The notes beneath the pieces are model-generated. The model was not told where the DNA came from and ran no database searches. It saw only the letters and a program-made list of their open reading frames with translations. From the NCBI RefSeq assembly GCF_001424385.1, contig NZ_LMPO01000009.1, positions 554,101 through 618,100 on the forward strand: a stretch of 64,000 nucleotides of DNA. The letters run 5' to 3'. This document shows positions 24,537 through 33,334 of this stretch, piece by piece (position 1 is the stretch's first letter; the number at the start of each line of letters is the position of its first letter). This DNA comes from Curtobacterium sp. Leaf183. Its GTDB lineage: Bacteria > Actinomycetota > Actinomycetes > Actinomycetales > Microbacteriaceae. Position numbers and translations under genes: made by a program.

Positions 24537-25023
24537 AGCCCCGGTATGCCGCCAACGCGTCCCGCAGGTGTCGCATGGCGGGATGGCCGGGGCAGTAGAG
24601 CACGAGGCCGTCGGCGACGTGCGCGGCGTCCGAGTCGCCGACGTCGGTCGACCATGGTGCTCCCGTGGTGCGGGCGCAGGTCGTCGCCAGTTCCTCGAGC
24701 GTCGCGGCTCCGTCGGTGGCCTCGACCGCGGCCTGCTGCTGCGCGGACATCTCCGTGCCGGTGATGCGCTCGGCGCGGCACCCCGTGCGGTCGTCCTGCC
24801 ACACGGCGGAGTACGTCGTGTAGGTCTCGGTCCGTTCGGCGTCCCCGGAGTCACACACGAACGCGAACACGATCGGCGACGTCCCCGACGGCGTCACCTC
24901 GGTGGAGGCTGCACTGTCGACCGACTCGTCCGGCTCGGACTCGGCGCCCGCGGTGCAGCCGACCAGGAGGGCGACCACCGCAACGCAGAGCACTGCGGCG
25001 GCGGATCGACGGAGGACGGGCAC
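24535..25023 (-). CDS. Predicted lipoprotein of unknown function
   Basis: This 162 aa protein begins with a short basic signal peptide and the lipobox LLVGC, with Cys23 as the expected lipid-bearing residue. The mature part has a Ser/Glu/Thr-rich linker followed by a compact domain with four further cysteines (FVCDSG, TGCRAE, ATTCAR, LYCPGH), which could form two disulfides outside the cell. I do not recognise a family. It is monocistronic and faces def. Confidence 0.72.
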   Translation of the reverse strand: MPVLRRSAAAVLCVAVVALLVGCTAGAESEPDESVDSAASTEVTPSGTSPIVFAFVCDSGDAERTETYTTYSAVWQDDRTGCRAERITGTEMSAQQQAAVEATDGAATLEELATTCARTTGAPWSTDVGDSDAAHVADGLVLYCPGHPAMRHLRDALAAYRG

Positions 25024-25084
25024 CTGTGAACGCTAACAGGTTCGACCGGGGACCCAGCCGGGAACATCATCGACAGAAACGAAG

Positions 25085-25112
25085 AGGCCCCCACCGCGGA
25101 CGGTGAGGGCCT
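25085..25112 (-). terminator. Rho-independent terminator behind tRNA-Asn
   Basis: AGGCCC (25085-25090) pairs with GGGCCT (25107-25112), with an inner CACCG/CGGTG stem. On the minus strand a T-rich stretch follows. It begins four bases behind the tRNA. Confidence 0.8.
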
Positions 25113-25116
25113 GACG

Positions 25117-25189
25117 CTCCCCGAGTTGGACTCGAACCAACAACCTGCCGGTTAACAGCCGGCTGCTCTGCCAATTGAGCTATCGAGGA
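25117..25189 (-). tRNA. tRNA-Asn (GUU)
   Basis: A standard 73-base cloverleaf is present with acceptor TCCTCGA/TCGGGGA, discriminator G, D-arm AGCTC...GAGC, anticodon stem GCCGG...CCGGC around CTGTTAA and T-arm GTTGG-TTCGAGT-CCAAC. The anticodon is GTT. CCA is not encoded. A terminator follows. Confidence 0.96.
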
Positions 25190-25292
25190 TCAGCTGCCGT
25201 TCCGGACGAACCGGCCTGGACAACGCACACGAGCATAGCAGGAGATGCGCCCGTGCCCGCGCATCGGACGTGCACCCCGGGCGTGCCGCCGG

Positions 25293-26303
25293 TCAGTACC
25301 CCGCGACCGGGTCGACCACGCCGACGAAGCCCTCGCCCGCACCGCCGAGGAACGCGGTCACGTTCACCCGCACCCGCTCGGCGAGCAGCGGCTCCACCAT
25401 CTCCGGCGTGTCTGCCTGGTGCGGCGTGATGACCGCCCCGGGCGTGTCCCACAGCGGGTGCCCGTCGGGCAGGGGTTCCGGGTCGGTGACGTCGACCCCG
25501 GCGCCGGCGATCTCCCCCGTGCGCAGGGCCTCGACGAGGGCATCCGTGTCGACCAGGCCACCACGGGCGATGTTCACGAGTCGTGCCGAGGGCTTCATGA
25601 TCGAGAACTGGTGGGCGCCGAGCAGCTTCGCGGTGCCCGAGGTCATCGCGGCGGCGATCATCACGACGTCGGCGTCCGGCAGCACGGCGTCGAGCTGGTC
25701 GGTGGTCACGGTGCGCGCCGCGCCCTCCACCGGGGACGACGAGCGCCGGACGACCGTCACGTCCACGTCGAAGGGCGCGAGCAGTCGCAGGTACTCGAGC
25801 GCGATGCCACCGGCGCCGATGACGACGACGCGGCGGCCGTACAGCGACACGCCCTCCGGCTCGGTCGCCCACGACGAGGCACGGGCCCGGGCTGGCAGCA
25901 CCCGGAGCGTCGCGAGGGTCAACGCCAGCGCGTGCTCGGCGACCGGTTCGGCGTAGGCGCCCTTGGCCGAGGTGAACAGCACGGTGTCGCCGTGCGCGCC
26001 GATCAGGTCCGCGAAGGCGTCGACCCCGGCGAACGGCAGCTGCACCCAGGAGACCGCGGGTGCGGCGTCGAGGGCGTCCTGCAGGCCGGACGGGTCACGC
26101 GGGTCGAGCCAGACGATGCCACGGGTGTCACCGTCCAGTGCGGCGACGGTGCCGCCGGCGCCGGTGACGGCCGACACGTGCAGGTCGGTCGGCTTCGGCA
26201 GGATCGCGATCGGACCCGGGGCCGGCGGGGCCACGGGCAGCGGCGCTCCGGCGTCGGTGACGACGGCTCGGTGGCCGCGGGGCTGGACGTCGGTGTCGGT
26301 CAC
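25293..26303 (-). CDS. D-isomer-specific 2-hydroxyacid dehydrogenase
   Basis: This 336 aa NAD(P)-dependent enzyme has the family's two-domain layout. The Rossmann motif is VVVIGAGGIALEYLRLL, one step off the usual GxGxxG. The catalytic Arg lies in NIARGGLVDTDAL, the Glu region in the GVDVTDPEPLPDGHPLW block, and the catalytic His in VITPHQAD. The GTG start at 26303 has AGGAG upstream and overlaps the stop of an ABC ATPase gene (GTGA). It is thus the last gene of the peptide-type transporter operon, which suggests action on an imported compound (inference). The 2-oxoacid substrate is unknown. Confidence 0.85.
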   Translation of the reverse strand: MTDTDVQPRGHRAVVTDAGAPLPVAPPAPGPIAILPKPTDLHVSAVTGAGGTVAALDGDTRGIVWLDPRDPSGLQDALDAAPAVSWVQLPFAGVDAFADLIGAHGDTVLFTSAKGAYAEPVAEHALALTLATLRVLPARARASSWATEPEGVSLYGRRVVVIGAGGIALEYLRLLAPFDVDVTVVRRSSSPVEGAARTVTTDQLDAVLPDADVVMIAAAMTSGTAKLLGAHQFSIMKPSARLVNIARGGLVDTDALVEALRTGEIAGAGVDVTDPEPLPDGHPLWDTPGAVITPHQADTPEMVEPLLAERVRVNVTAFLGGAGEGFVGVVDPVAGY

Positions 26304-27244
26304 GCGTTCTCCTGTCGGGGTGCACGGGCGCCGGTGCCGGCGGCCGCGGGGGACGATGCTGCTGCAGCGGACGGCGCCGCGGACCGGCGCGGAGCCGCCT
26401 GGGCACCGGCGGGACGCTTGACGGGGCGCGCGGCGGTCGCCGCGAGGGTCCGCACGTAGGGGTCGACGGGGCTGTCGAGCACCTCGTCGAACGTGCCGAG
26501 CCCGACCAGGCGGCCCTCGCTCATGACGGCGACGCGGTCGGCGAGGGCACGGGCCTCGCGCAGGTCGCTCGACACGACGACCGCCGAGAACTGCCGGTTG
26601 CGCTGGAGTCCGGCCAGGGCCTCGAGCACGGCCTGGCGCACCAGCACGTCCACGCCACGAGCGGGCTCGTCGGCCACGAGCAGCTCCGGTTCGAGGACGA
26701 GTGCCTGGGCCAGGGCGACGCGTTGCCGCTGTCCGCTCGAGAGTTCCCACGTGTTGAGCCGCATCACCCCGAGCGGCAGGTGCACCGCGTCGACCAACCG
26801 GGCGACGATCAGGCCGGCCTCTTTCCGGTCGAACCGGCGGTCGCGGGCGTAGATCGGCTCGGCGATGGCCTCGCCCACCGTGAGGTCGGGGCTGAGGCGG
26901 TCGGCGGCGTCCTGGGACAGGTAGCCGATCCGACCGGTCAGGCGCGCGAGCCGGCGGGACGAGGCCCGCAGTCCGCGCATCGGCTGGCCGAGGACGGTGA
27001 GTTCCCCGCCGACGATGTGCCGTCGGTGCGCACCCTCGCCCTCGCCGCGCGCTCCGAGCTGCCCGGCGACCGCGGCGGCGAAGCTCGACTTCCCCGAGCC
27101 GGACTCACCCAGGACCGCCAGGATCTCGCCGCTCCGCACGGTCAGGCTCACGCCACCGACGGCTCGGATCGGCCGGGACCCGGGGACCCGGTACTCGATG
27201 GAGACGTCGTCCGCGACGACGGTCGGGTCGTTCAGCCCGATCAT
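26300..27244 (-). CDS. ABC transporter ATP-binding protein, oligopeptide-type but divergent
   Basis: This 314 aa nucleotide-binding protein has Walker A GESGSGKS, signature LSSGQRQRVALAQAL and Walker B LLVADEPARGVD, where the usual DEPTTALD is changed. The C-terminal 45 residues are an Ala/Pro/Arg-rich tail in place of the oligopeptide-type C-terminal domain. It follows the two-domain ATPase gene after a 168-base gap with two hairpins. Since that ATPase already supplies two nucleotide-binding sites, this protein may serve a different membrane partner or a regulatory role. Confidence 0.82.
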   Translation of the reverse strand: MIGLNDPTVVADDVSIEYRVPGSRPIRAVGGVSLTVRSGEILAVLGESGSGKSSFAAAVAGQLGARGEGEGAHRRHIVGGELTVLGQPMRGLRASSRRLARLTGRIGYLSQDAADRLSPDLTVGEAIAEPIYARDRRFDRKEAGLIVARLVDAVHLPLGVMRLNTWELSSGQRQRVALAQALVLEPELLVADEPARGVDVLVRQAVLEALAGLQRNRQFSAVVVSSDLREARALADRVAVMSEGRLVGLGTFDEVLDSPVDPYVRTLAATAARPVKRPAGAQAAPRRSAAPSAAAASSPAAAGTGARAPRQENA

Positions 27245-27277
27245 GGAACCCCTTCCGCGCCGCCCCCTGGCGGCGCA

Positions 27278-27300
27278 GCGCGGACCGCATCGGTCCGCGC
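27278..27300 (-). terminator. Hairpin 1 in the gap between the two ATPase genes
   Basis: GCGCGGACCG pairs perfectly with CGGTCCGCGC around a CAT loop. It lies 34 bases before the start of the divergent ATPase gene, so it would act as an attenuator or RNA-stabilising structure. Confidence 0.5.
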
Positions 27301-27329
27301 GACGGACGTCGTGCACCGGAGCTGCCTGC

Positions 27330-27372
27330 CTGGAGGCGCGACCCGCGTCGTCAACGCGGGTGCGGCCTCCAG
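27330..27372 (-). terminator. Hairpin 2 in the gap between the two ATPase genes
   Basis: An outer stem CTGGAGGC/GCCTCCAG and an inner stem ACCCGCGT/ACGCGGGT share one axis around a five-base loop. It follows the stop of the two-domain ATPase gene by about 40 bases and contains a relative of the GGAGGCCCGG decamer. Confidence 0.6.
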
Positions 27373-27412
27373 GGAGGTCGGTCCGGACCCGTTCCTGCAG
27401 GGAGCAGGTGGG

Positions 27413-29098
27413 TCAGGCTCCGGCCTGCTCCAGTCGCTCAAGCGTACGCCGTCGCTCGGCCTGCTCGACGGGGTCGGGCACCGGCAGCGACGCCAGCAGG
27501 CGCTGCGTGTACGGATGCTGCGGCGCGCCGAGCACCTGGGCAGTGGTGCCCGTCTCGACCAGGTCGCCGCGGTACAGCACCGCGATCCGGTCGGAGAGCG
27601 CTCCGACGACGGCGAGGTCGTGGCTGATGAACAGCGACGCGAACCCGAAGTCCTGCTGCAGCTCGAGGAAGAGCTCCAGCACGCGGGCCTGCACCGAGAC
27701 GTCGAGCGCGCTCGTCGGCTCGTCGGCGATGAGCAGCTTCGGCCGCAGCGCGAGCGACCGGGCGAGCGACGCACGCTGTCGCTGCCCGCCGGAGAGCTCG
27801 TGCGGGTACCGGTCGCCGTACGCGGCGGGGAGCTGCACGGCCTCCATGAGCTCGTCGACCTGCTTGCGAGCCGCACGCGGGGACGACGCGACACCGTGCA
27901 CGATGAGCGGCTCGGCGACGCACTCGGCGATCGTCAGCAGCGGGTTGAACGACGTCGCCGGGTCCTGGAACACGAACCCGATGTCCTTGCGCAGCCGCTT
28001 GAAGTCCCGCTCGCGGTAGCCGAGCATCTCCTGCCCGAGCACCCGGAGCGAGCCGCCGGTGACCTTCGTCAGCCCAGCCATCGCCCGGCCGATGGTCGTC
28101 TTGCCGGAACCGGACTCCCCCACGAGTCCCAGGACCTCGCCGGGTCGGATGGCCAGGTCGACGCCCTTGACCGCGCGGAACGCCGGGCTGCCGAGACGGC
28201 CGGGGTACTCGATCTCGAGCGCCGTCGCCTGGACGACCGGCTCGACGTCCTCCGCGATGATGGCGCGCCGGGCGACGCCGGTGCTCGCCTCGAGACGCGG
28301 GACCGCGGCCAGCAGGCGCTTCGTGTAGTCGGCCTGCGGGTTGCCGAACAGCTCGGCGACCGGGGCCTCTTCGACGATCTCGCCCTGGTACATCACGGCC
28401 ACGCGGTCGGCCAGGTCGGCGACCACGCCCATGTTGTGGGTGATGATCACGATCGCCGCGCCGAACTCGTCCCGGCACCGGCGCAGCAGGTCGAGGATCT
28501 CTGCCTGCACGGTCACGTCGAGGGCGGTCGTCGGCTCGTCCGCGATGATCACGCTCGGTTCGAGGGCGAGCGCGCTCGCGATGACGACGCGCTGCTTCTG
28601 CCCGCCGGAGAACTGGTGCGGGTAGTGGTCCACCCGGTCCTCCGGGTCCGGGATGCCGACCCGGCGCAGGTACTCGATCGCCGTGGCGCGGGCGTCCTTC
28701 TTCGACACGCCGCCGTGCGCCCGCAGCCCCTCGGCGATCTGCCACCCGACCGTGAAGACCGGGTTGAGCGCGGTCGAGGGCTCCTGGAACACCATCGCGC
28801 CGGCGGTGCCGCGCAGCTCGCGGAGCTTCTGCGACCCGACCGACACCACGTCGGTGCCGTCGAGCAGCACCGCGCCGCCGAGCGTCGCGGTCTCGGGCAT
28901 CAGCCGGAGCATGCTCCTGGCCGTCACCGACTTGCCCGAACCGGACTCGCCGACCAGCGCCAGGACCTCGCCGGGTCGGACGTCGATGCTCACGCCCTTG
29001 ACCGCGTCGACGGCGCCCCCGTCGGTCGCGAAGGTGACCGTCAGGTCGTCGACGACGACGACCGGGTCGCCCTGGGGATCCGTGTCGGTGCCGGTCAT
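27413..29098 (-). CDS. Two-domain ABC ATPase of a peptide/nickel-type importer (DppD-DppF fusion)
   Basis: This 561 aa protein contains two complete nucleotide-binding domains, about 10-270 and 290-550. Each has Walker A (GESGSGKS and GESGSGKT), Q-loop, signature (FSGGQKQRV and LSGGQRQRA) and Walker B (IIADEPTTALD and LIADEPTSALD). The oligopeptide-type C-terminal segment appears after each domain. It powers the importer formed by the two upstream permeases. The ATG overlaps the stop of the second permease (ATGA). The open frame continues far upstream inside that permease and is not used. Confidence 0.93.
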   Translation of the reverse strand: MTGTDTDPQGDPVVVVDDLTVTFATDGGAVDAVKGVSIDVRPGEVLALVGESGSGKSVTARSMLRLMPETATLGGAVLLDGTDVVSVGSQKLRELRGTAGAMVFQEPSTALNPVFTVGWQIAEGLRAHGGVSKKDARATAIEYLRRVGIPDPEDRVDHYPHQFSGGQKQRVVIASALALEPSVIIADEPTTALDVTVQAEILDLLRRCRDEFGAAIVIITHNMGVVADLADRVAVMYQGEIVEEAPVAELFGNPQADYTKRLLAAVPRLEASTGVARRAIIAEDVEPVVQATALEIEYPGRLGSPAFRAVKGVDLAIRPGEVLGLVGESGSGKTTIGRAMAGLTKVTGGSLRVLGQEMLGYRERDFKRLRKDIGFVFQDPATSFNPLLTIAECVAEPLIVHGVASSPRAARKQVDELMEAVQLPAAYGDRYPHELSGGQRQRASLARSLALRPKLLIADEPTSALDVSVQARVLELFLELQQDFGFASLFISHDLAVVGALSDRIAVLYRGDLVETGTTAQVLGAPQHPYTQRLLASLPVPDPVEQAERRRTLERLEQAGA

Positions 29099-30093
29099 GC
29101 TGCTGCCCCTTCCGCGGTGGTCGCCTTGTCGCGCGTGGAGACCAGCTGCTTCAGCCGCCGGCGCGCACGCAGGCGGGGATCGGAGATGTCGTTGAGGCTC
29201 TCGCCGATGAACGTGACCCCGAGGACCAGGACCACGATCGCGACACCCGGGTAGACGCCGGTCCACCAGACGCCGGACGCGACGTCGGACAGGGCACGGC
29301 TGAGGTCGTAGCCCCACTCCGCGCCAGCGGTCGGGCCGATGCCGAACCCGAGGAAGCCGAGGCCCGCCAGGGTCAGGATCGCGTCGCTCGCGTTGAGCGT
29401 CAGGATGAGCGGCAGCGACCGCGTCGAGTTCCGGAGCACGTGGCGCGTCATGATGCGCCACGGGTTCGAACCGATCACGCGCGCCGACTCGACGAAGGCG
29501 TCGTTCTTCAGGCGGACGGCCTCAGCGCGGACGACGCGGAAGTACTGCGGCACGTAGACCACGGTGATCGAGATCGCCGCCGCGAGGATGCCACCCTGGT
29601 AGCTCGAGTTGCCGCCGGAGATCACGATCGACACGACGATCGCGAGCAGCAGCGAGGGGAACGCGAACACGGCGTCGGCCACCACGACCAGGACCCGGTC
29701 GAGCCAGCCGCCCAGGTAGCCGGAGACCATCCCGAGCAGGACGCCGATGATGATCGAGACGACGACGGCGACGATGACGACGAGCACGGCGGTCCTGGTG
29801 CCGAACACGACGCGGCTGAACACGTCGAAGCCACCGACCGTGGTGCCCCAGATGTGCTCGGCGCTCGGGGCGCCCGTGCGGGGGAAGCTCTGCCCGTCGG
29901 TGCCCTGCAGCTGGCCGAAGCCGTACGGGGCGATGAGCGGTGCGAACACGGCGACGAGCAGGTACACGGCGCAGATGACGACGCCGACGATGAGCATCGC
30001 GCGCTGCCATCCGGTGCTCTTGCGGAGCTGGACGACGACGGGGAGCCGCTTCCACAGCGGCTCGTGGCGGTCGACGAGGGTGATGTCGGACAT
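29095..30093 (-). CDS. Peptide/nickel-type ABC permease, DppC type
   Basis: This 332 aa protein is the second permease subunit. A soluble N-terminal segment of about 35 residues precedes the first helix, as usual for DppC. The cytoplasmic loop with ...VESARVIGSNPWRIMTRHVL is the EAA motif. It is separated from the first permease by two bases and overlaps the ATPase gene by ATGA. Confidence 0.92.
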   Translation of the reverse strand: MSDITLVDRHEPLWKRLPVVVQLRKSTGWQRAMLIVGVVICAVYLLVAVFAPLIAPYGFGQLQGTDGQSFPRTGAPSAEHIWGTTVGGFDVFSRVVFGTRTAVLVVIVAVVVSIIIGVLLGMVSGYLGGWLDRVLVVVADAVFAFPSLLLAIVVSIVISGGNSSYQGGILAAAISITVVYVPQYFRVVRAEAVRLKNDAFVESARVIGSNPWRIMTRHVLRNSTRSLPLILTLNASDAILTLAGLGFLGFGIGPTAGAEWGYDLSRALSDVASGVWWTGVYPGVAIVVLVLGVTFIGESLNDISDPRLRARRRLKQLVSTRDKATTAEGAAA

Positions 30094-30095
30094 CG

Positions 30096-31187
30096 TCAGA
30101 ACCTCACTCTCGGGTCGATCAGCGCGGCGACGACGTCCACCACGAAGTTGGTGACGGCCACGATGACCGCGAGCATCGCGACGATGCCCTGCACCGCGAC
30201 GAAGTCACGGGCGGACAGGTACTGGTTCAGCTCGAAGCCGAGCCCGCGCCAGCCGAAGGTGGTCTCCGTCAGGACCGAGCCACCCAGCAGCATCGCGATC
30301 TGCAGGCCCATCACCGTGATGATCGGCACCAGGGCGGGTCGGAAGGCGTGCGTCCGGACCAGCCGCGACTCACGGACGCCGCGCGAGCGGGCCGCGTCGA
30401 CGTACTCCGAGCCGAGCGACCCGATCATGTTCGCGCGCACGAGCCGCAGGAAGATCCCGGCGGTGAGCAGACCGAGGGTCAGCGCCGGCAGCACCGCGTG
30501 CGACAGGACGTCGCCGATGATCTGCCCGTTGCCGGTCCGGATCGCGTCGATGATGTACACGCCGGTGGGGTTGTCGATCCGGTCGAGGACGAGCTGCGCG
30601 CGGGTCGACGCCCGGTCGCCGAGCGGCAGCCAGTCGAGCCACACCGAGAACACGAGCTTCAGCAGCAGGCCACCGAAGAACACGGGGGTCGCGTAGGTCA
30701 GGATCGCGAGCGCGCGGAGCAGCACGTCCGGCCACTTGTCGCGCAGGTACGCGGCGAGCATGCCGAGCGGGATGCCGAGCACGAGGGCCACGACGAGCGC
30801 GTAGAACACCAGCTCGGCCGTCGCGCCGCCGTACTGCAGGATGATCTCGGTGACCGGACGGTTGTCGGTCACCGACGAGCCGAAGTCGCCGCGGACGATC
30901 TGGCCGAGGTACTCCAGGTACTGGACGATCACCGGGCGGTCGTAGCCGGCGGCGTGCAGACGTTCCTGCAGCTGCGAGGGGGTGAGGCGTCCGCCGACGC
31001 TCGCGGTGATCGGGTTCCCGATGACGCGCATCAGGAAGAACACGAGCGTCACCAGGATGAAGACGGTCGGGAAGATGAGCAGGAAGCGGACGACGATGTA
31101 GCGACCGAGCCCGCCGCCGCTGGCACGTCGCTGTGCCGGTGGCTTGGTGGGCTCCGTGTCGACGCCAGCGGAGTTCGTGAGGGTCAC
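30096..31187 (-). CDS. Peptide/nickel-type ABC permease, DppB type
   Basis: This 363 aa membrane protein has a basic N-terminus, one helix, a periplasmic-type domain of about 80 residues with the Dpp/Opp permease motif (RLTPSQLQERLHAAGYD), and five further helices. The EAA loop reads YVDAARSRGVRESRLVRTHA. The start is 72 bases behind the binding-protein gene, with a hairpin in between. Confidence 0.92.
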   Translation of the reverse strand: MTLTNSAGVDTEPTKPPAQRRASGGGLGRYIVVRFLLIFPTVFILVTLVFFLMRVIGNPITASVGGRLTPSQLQERLHAAGYDRPVIVQYLEYLGQIVRGDFGSSVTDNRPVTEIILQYGGATAELVFYALVVALVLGIPLGMLAAYLRDKWPDVLLRALAILTYATPVFFGGLLLKLVFSVWLDWLPLGDRASTRAQLVLDRIDNPTGVYIIDAIRTGNGQIIGDVLSHAVLPALTLGLLTAGIFLRLVRANMIGSLGSEYVDAARSRGVRESRLVRTHAFRPALVPIITVMGLQIAMLLGGSVLTETTFGWRGLGFELNQYLSARDFVAVQGIVAMLAVIVAVTNFVVDVVAALIDPRVRF

Positions 31188-31215
31188 GGGGTGGGGTGCC
31201 TTTCCAGTGACACGA

Positions 31216-31248
31216 GCAGGGGGCGCTCCTCGTGGGAGCGCCCCCTGC
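31216..31248 (-). terminator. Hairpin between the binding-protein and permease genes
   Basis: A 14-bp perfect stem (31216-31229 with 31235-31248) encloses a five-base loop. Structures at this place usually stop part of the transcripts and protect the upstream message, giving more binding protein than permease. Confidence 0.75.
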
Positions 31249-31259
31249 CCGTCGCCGGG

Positions 31260-32894
31260 TTACTTGGTGATGGTCCCGTAGCGGAACTTGAACGACGCGT
31301 CGAGCTCGACGCCCTTGACGTCCTTGCCGGCCACCGCGACCGACTTGCCCTGCAGCAGCGGCAGCGTCGAGATCTGCGACGCCTGACGCTCCTGCGCCTG
31401 CTCGATGATGTCCGCGCGCTTGGACTTGTCGGACTCTTCCTGCTCGTCGGCGATCAGCTTCTGGATCGTCGGGTCGTCGTAGTGGTTCTGCACGAAGTTG
31501 TCCTTCGTGAAGAACGGCGACAGGTAGTTGTCCGCGTCCGAGAAGTCCGGGAACCAGCCGAGCTGGTACTCCGGGTAGGCGTCCTTCGTGCGCTCGGTGG
31601 CGTAGGTCGTGTAGACCGTCGACTGGATGTTCACGGTGAACAGACCCGAGGCCTCGAGCTGCGACTTCAGCAGCGCGTACTCGTCATCGGACGCCGAACC
31701 GTAGTGGTCCGGTGCGTACTGGATGTTGAGCTCGATCTTGCCGTCGACACCGGCGTCCGACAGGGTCTGCTTCGCCTTGTCGACGTCCGGTGCGCCGCCG
31801 CCGTCGCCGTACATCGACTTGAACGGCGTCGCGGCACCCGTCAGCCCGTCCGGCACCATCGAGTACACGGGCGAGTAGGTGTCGTTGTAGACCTCCTTCG
31901 CCAGGGCGCTCCGGTCGACGACGTCGGCGACGGCCTGGCGGACGGCCAGGGCCTTCGCCTCGTCGGCGTCGCTCTGCCCGGTGCCGAAGGGCTGGGTCTT
32001 GAAGTTGAAGACCACGTAGCGGATCTCGCCGCCGGGACCGTCGATGACCTGGAGCTTGCTGTCCTTGCGGAGCGAGGTGATGTCGGTCGGCGTCAGCGAG
32101 CGGTACGCCACGTCGACGTCGCCCTTCTGCACGGCCAGCTTCAGGTCGGTCTCCTTGGTGAAGTACTGGGCGGTGACGTCCTTGGTCTTCGCCTTGTCGA
32201 GCACGCCGTCGTACTTGTCGTTCGCCTCGTAGGAGATCAGGTCGTTCTCCTTGTAGGACTTGATCACGTACTGGCCGGCGAACGCGTTGCCCTTGACGAT
32301 GTCGTCGGCGCTCGTGAGCTTGGTGGCCGAGAAGACGTCCTCGTCGACGATCGGGCCGGCCGGGCTGGACAGCACCTGCGGCCAGGTCTGGTCCGCGTGG
32401 TCGAGGTGGAAGACGACCGTCGTGGCGTTCGGCGTGTCGATGCTCTTGAGGTTCGCGAGCAGCGACTGCGGGCCGTTCGGGTTGTTGATCTTGATCTCGC
32501 GGTTGAACGAGAACTTGACGTCGCTCGAGGTCAGCTTGTTGCCGTTGGCGAACTCGAGGCCCTTCTTGAGCGTGACCTCGTACGTCGTGGGGTCGGTGAA
32601 CTCGCCCTTCGTGGCGATGTCCGGCTTGACGTCGGGGCTGCCCGTCGGGGTGTTCATCAGGAACGGGAACACCTGGTTCTGGACGGCGAACGAGCCGTTG
32701 TCGTACGAGCCCGCCGGGTCGAGCGACGTGATCTTGTCGGTCGTGCCGATGATCAGGCCGTTCAGGTCGCCGGAGCCGCCGCTGCCGCCGCCCGCGCAGC
32801 CGGTCAGCACCAGCGCCGTCGCTGCTGCTCCGGCGCCGAGCGCGAGGGCGCGCTTGCCCCACGTGGCGCGGTGGTTCGTGAACACGGATGCCAT
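31260..32894 (-). CDS. ABC transporter substrate-binding lipoprotein, family 5
   Basis: This 544 aa lipoprotein captures peptides or related solutes outside the membrane. The signal peptide ends in the lipobox LVLTGC with Cys33. A Gly/Ser-rich linker follows, then the family 5 pattern with LNGLIIGTTDKITSLDPAGSYD near residue 45 and the FPDFSDADNYLSPFF block in the C-terminal lobe, common in dipeptide and oligopeptide binders. It is the first gene of the operon that runs to 25293. The start at 32894 is chosen from the signal peptide; longer frames lack one. Confidence 0.93.
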   Translation of the reverse strand: MASVFTNHRATWGKRALALGAGAAATALVLTGCAGGGSGGSGDLNGLIIGTTDKITSLDPAGSYDNGSFAVQNQVFPFLMNTPTGSPDVKPDIATKGEFTDPTTYEVTLKKGLEFANGNKLTSSDVKFSFNREIKINNPNGPQSLLANLKSIDTPNATTVVFHLDHADQTWPQVLSSPAGPIVDEDVFSATKLTSADDIVKGNAFAGQYVIKSYKENDLISYEANDKYDGVLDKAKTKDVTAQYFTKETDLKLAVQKGDVDVAYRSLTPTDITSLRKDSKLQVIDGPGGEIRYVVFNFKTQPFGTGQSDADEAKALAVRQAVADVVDRSALAKEVYNDTYSPVYSMVPDGLTGAATPFKSMYGDGGGAPDVDKAKQTLSDAGVDGKIELNIQYAPDHYGSASDDEYALLKSQLEASGLFTVNIQSTVYTTYATERTKDAYPEYQLGWFPDFSDADNYLSPFFTKDNFVQNHYDDPTIQKLIADEQEESDKSKRADIIEQAQERQASQISTLPLLQGKSVAVAGKDVKGVELDASFKFRYGTITK

Positions 32895-33334
32895 GTCCGA
32901 TGCCTCTCTGGTGGTGGTTGCAGGGACCCTGGACGGAGGGTGGTTCGACTGTGTGACCGACCAGGGACACTCATTGAGAGACACCCTGCCACGGAACTTC
33001 TTCCACCGGGGGCGATTCTGTTACACCGCTGTAACGCAGCAGTCGTGCGTATGCCGCATGATTCCGCCACTGGAGTTCGGCGCGTCGCGCAGCTTCGTTG
33101 CGCCGCGCACCACGGCGGGGTTTGCTCGACGTCGCCCGACATGCCCTTCATGTTCGGCGAGGTCGCACCATCGGTCGCCTCGCGCTCCGGCGGGCGGCAC
33201 GTCGTGCGACCCCGACGATGCGCCGACGGCGCGTCATGCGACCTCGGGACGACCGCAAGGACCCCGCGACGACCCGCGAACACCCCGCGACGGCCGCCGA
33301 TCCGGGCCTGGGGGCACGCGAGGACGGCGAGCGG
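32895..33334. other. 440-base gap between the binding-protein gene and dnaG
   Basis: This gap holds the promoter region of the transporter operon and the end of the dnaG transcript. A 16-base palindrome lies at 33020. GC-rich short repeats of CCCCGCGA occur at about 33264-33298. I see no gene with convincing coding signs in either strand. Confidence 0.6.
33020..33035. promoter_or_regulatory. Palindrome GTTACACCGCTGTAAC upstream of the transporter operon
   Basis: GTTACA and TGTAAC are perfect inverted halves around CCGC. It lies about 125 bases before the binding-protein start, in AT-richer sequence than its surroundings. It looks like a dimeric repressor site, for instance of the GntR type (inference). 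Confidence 0.45.
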
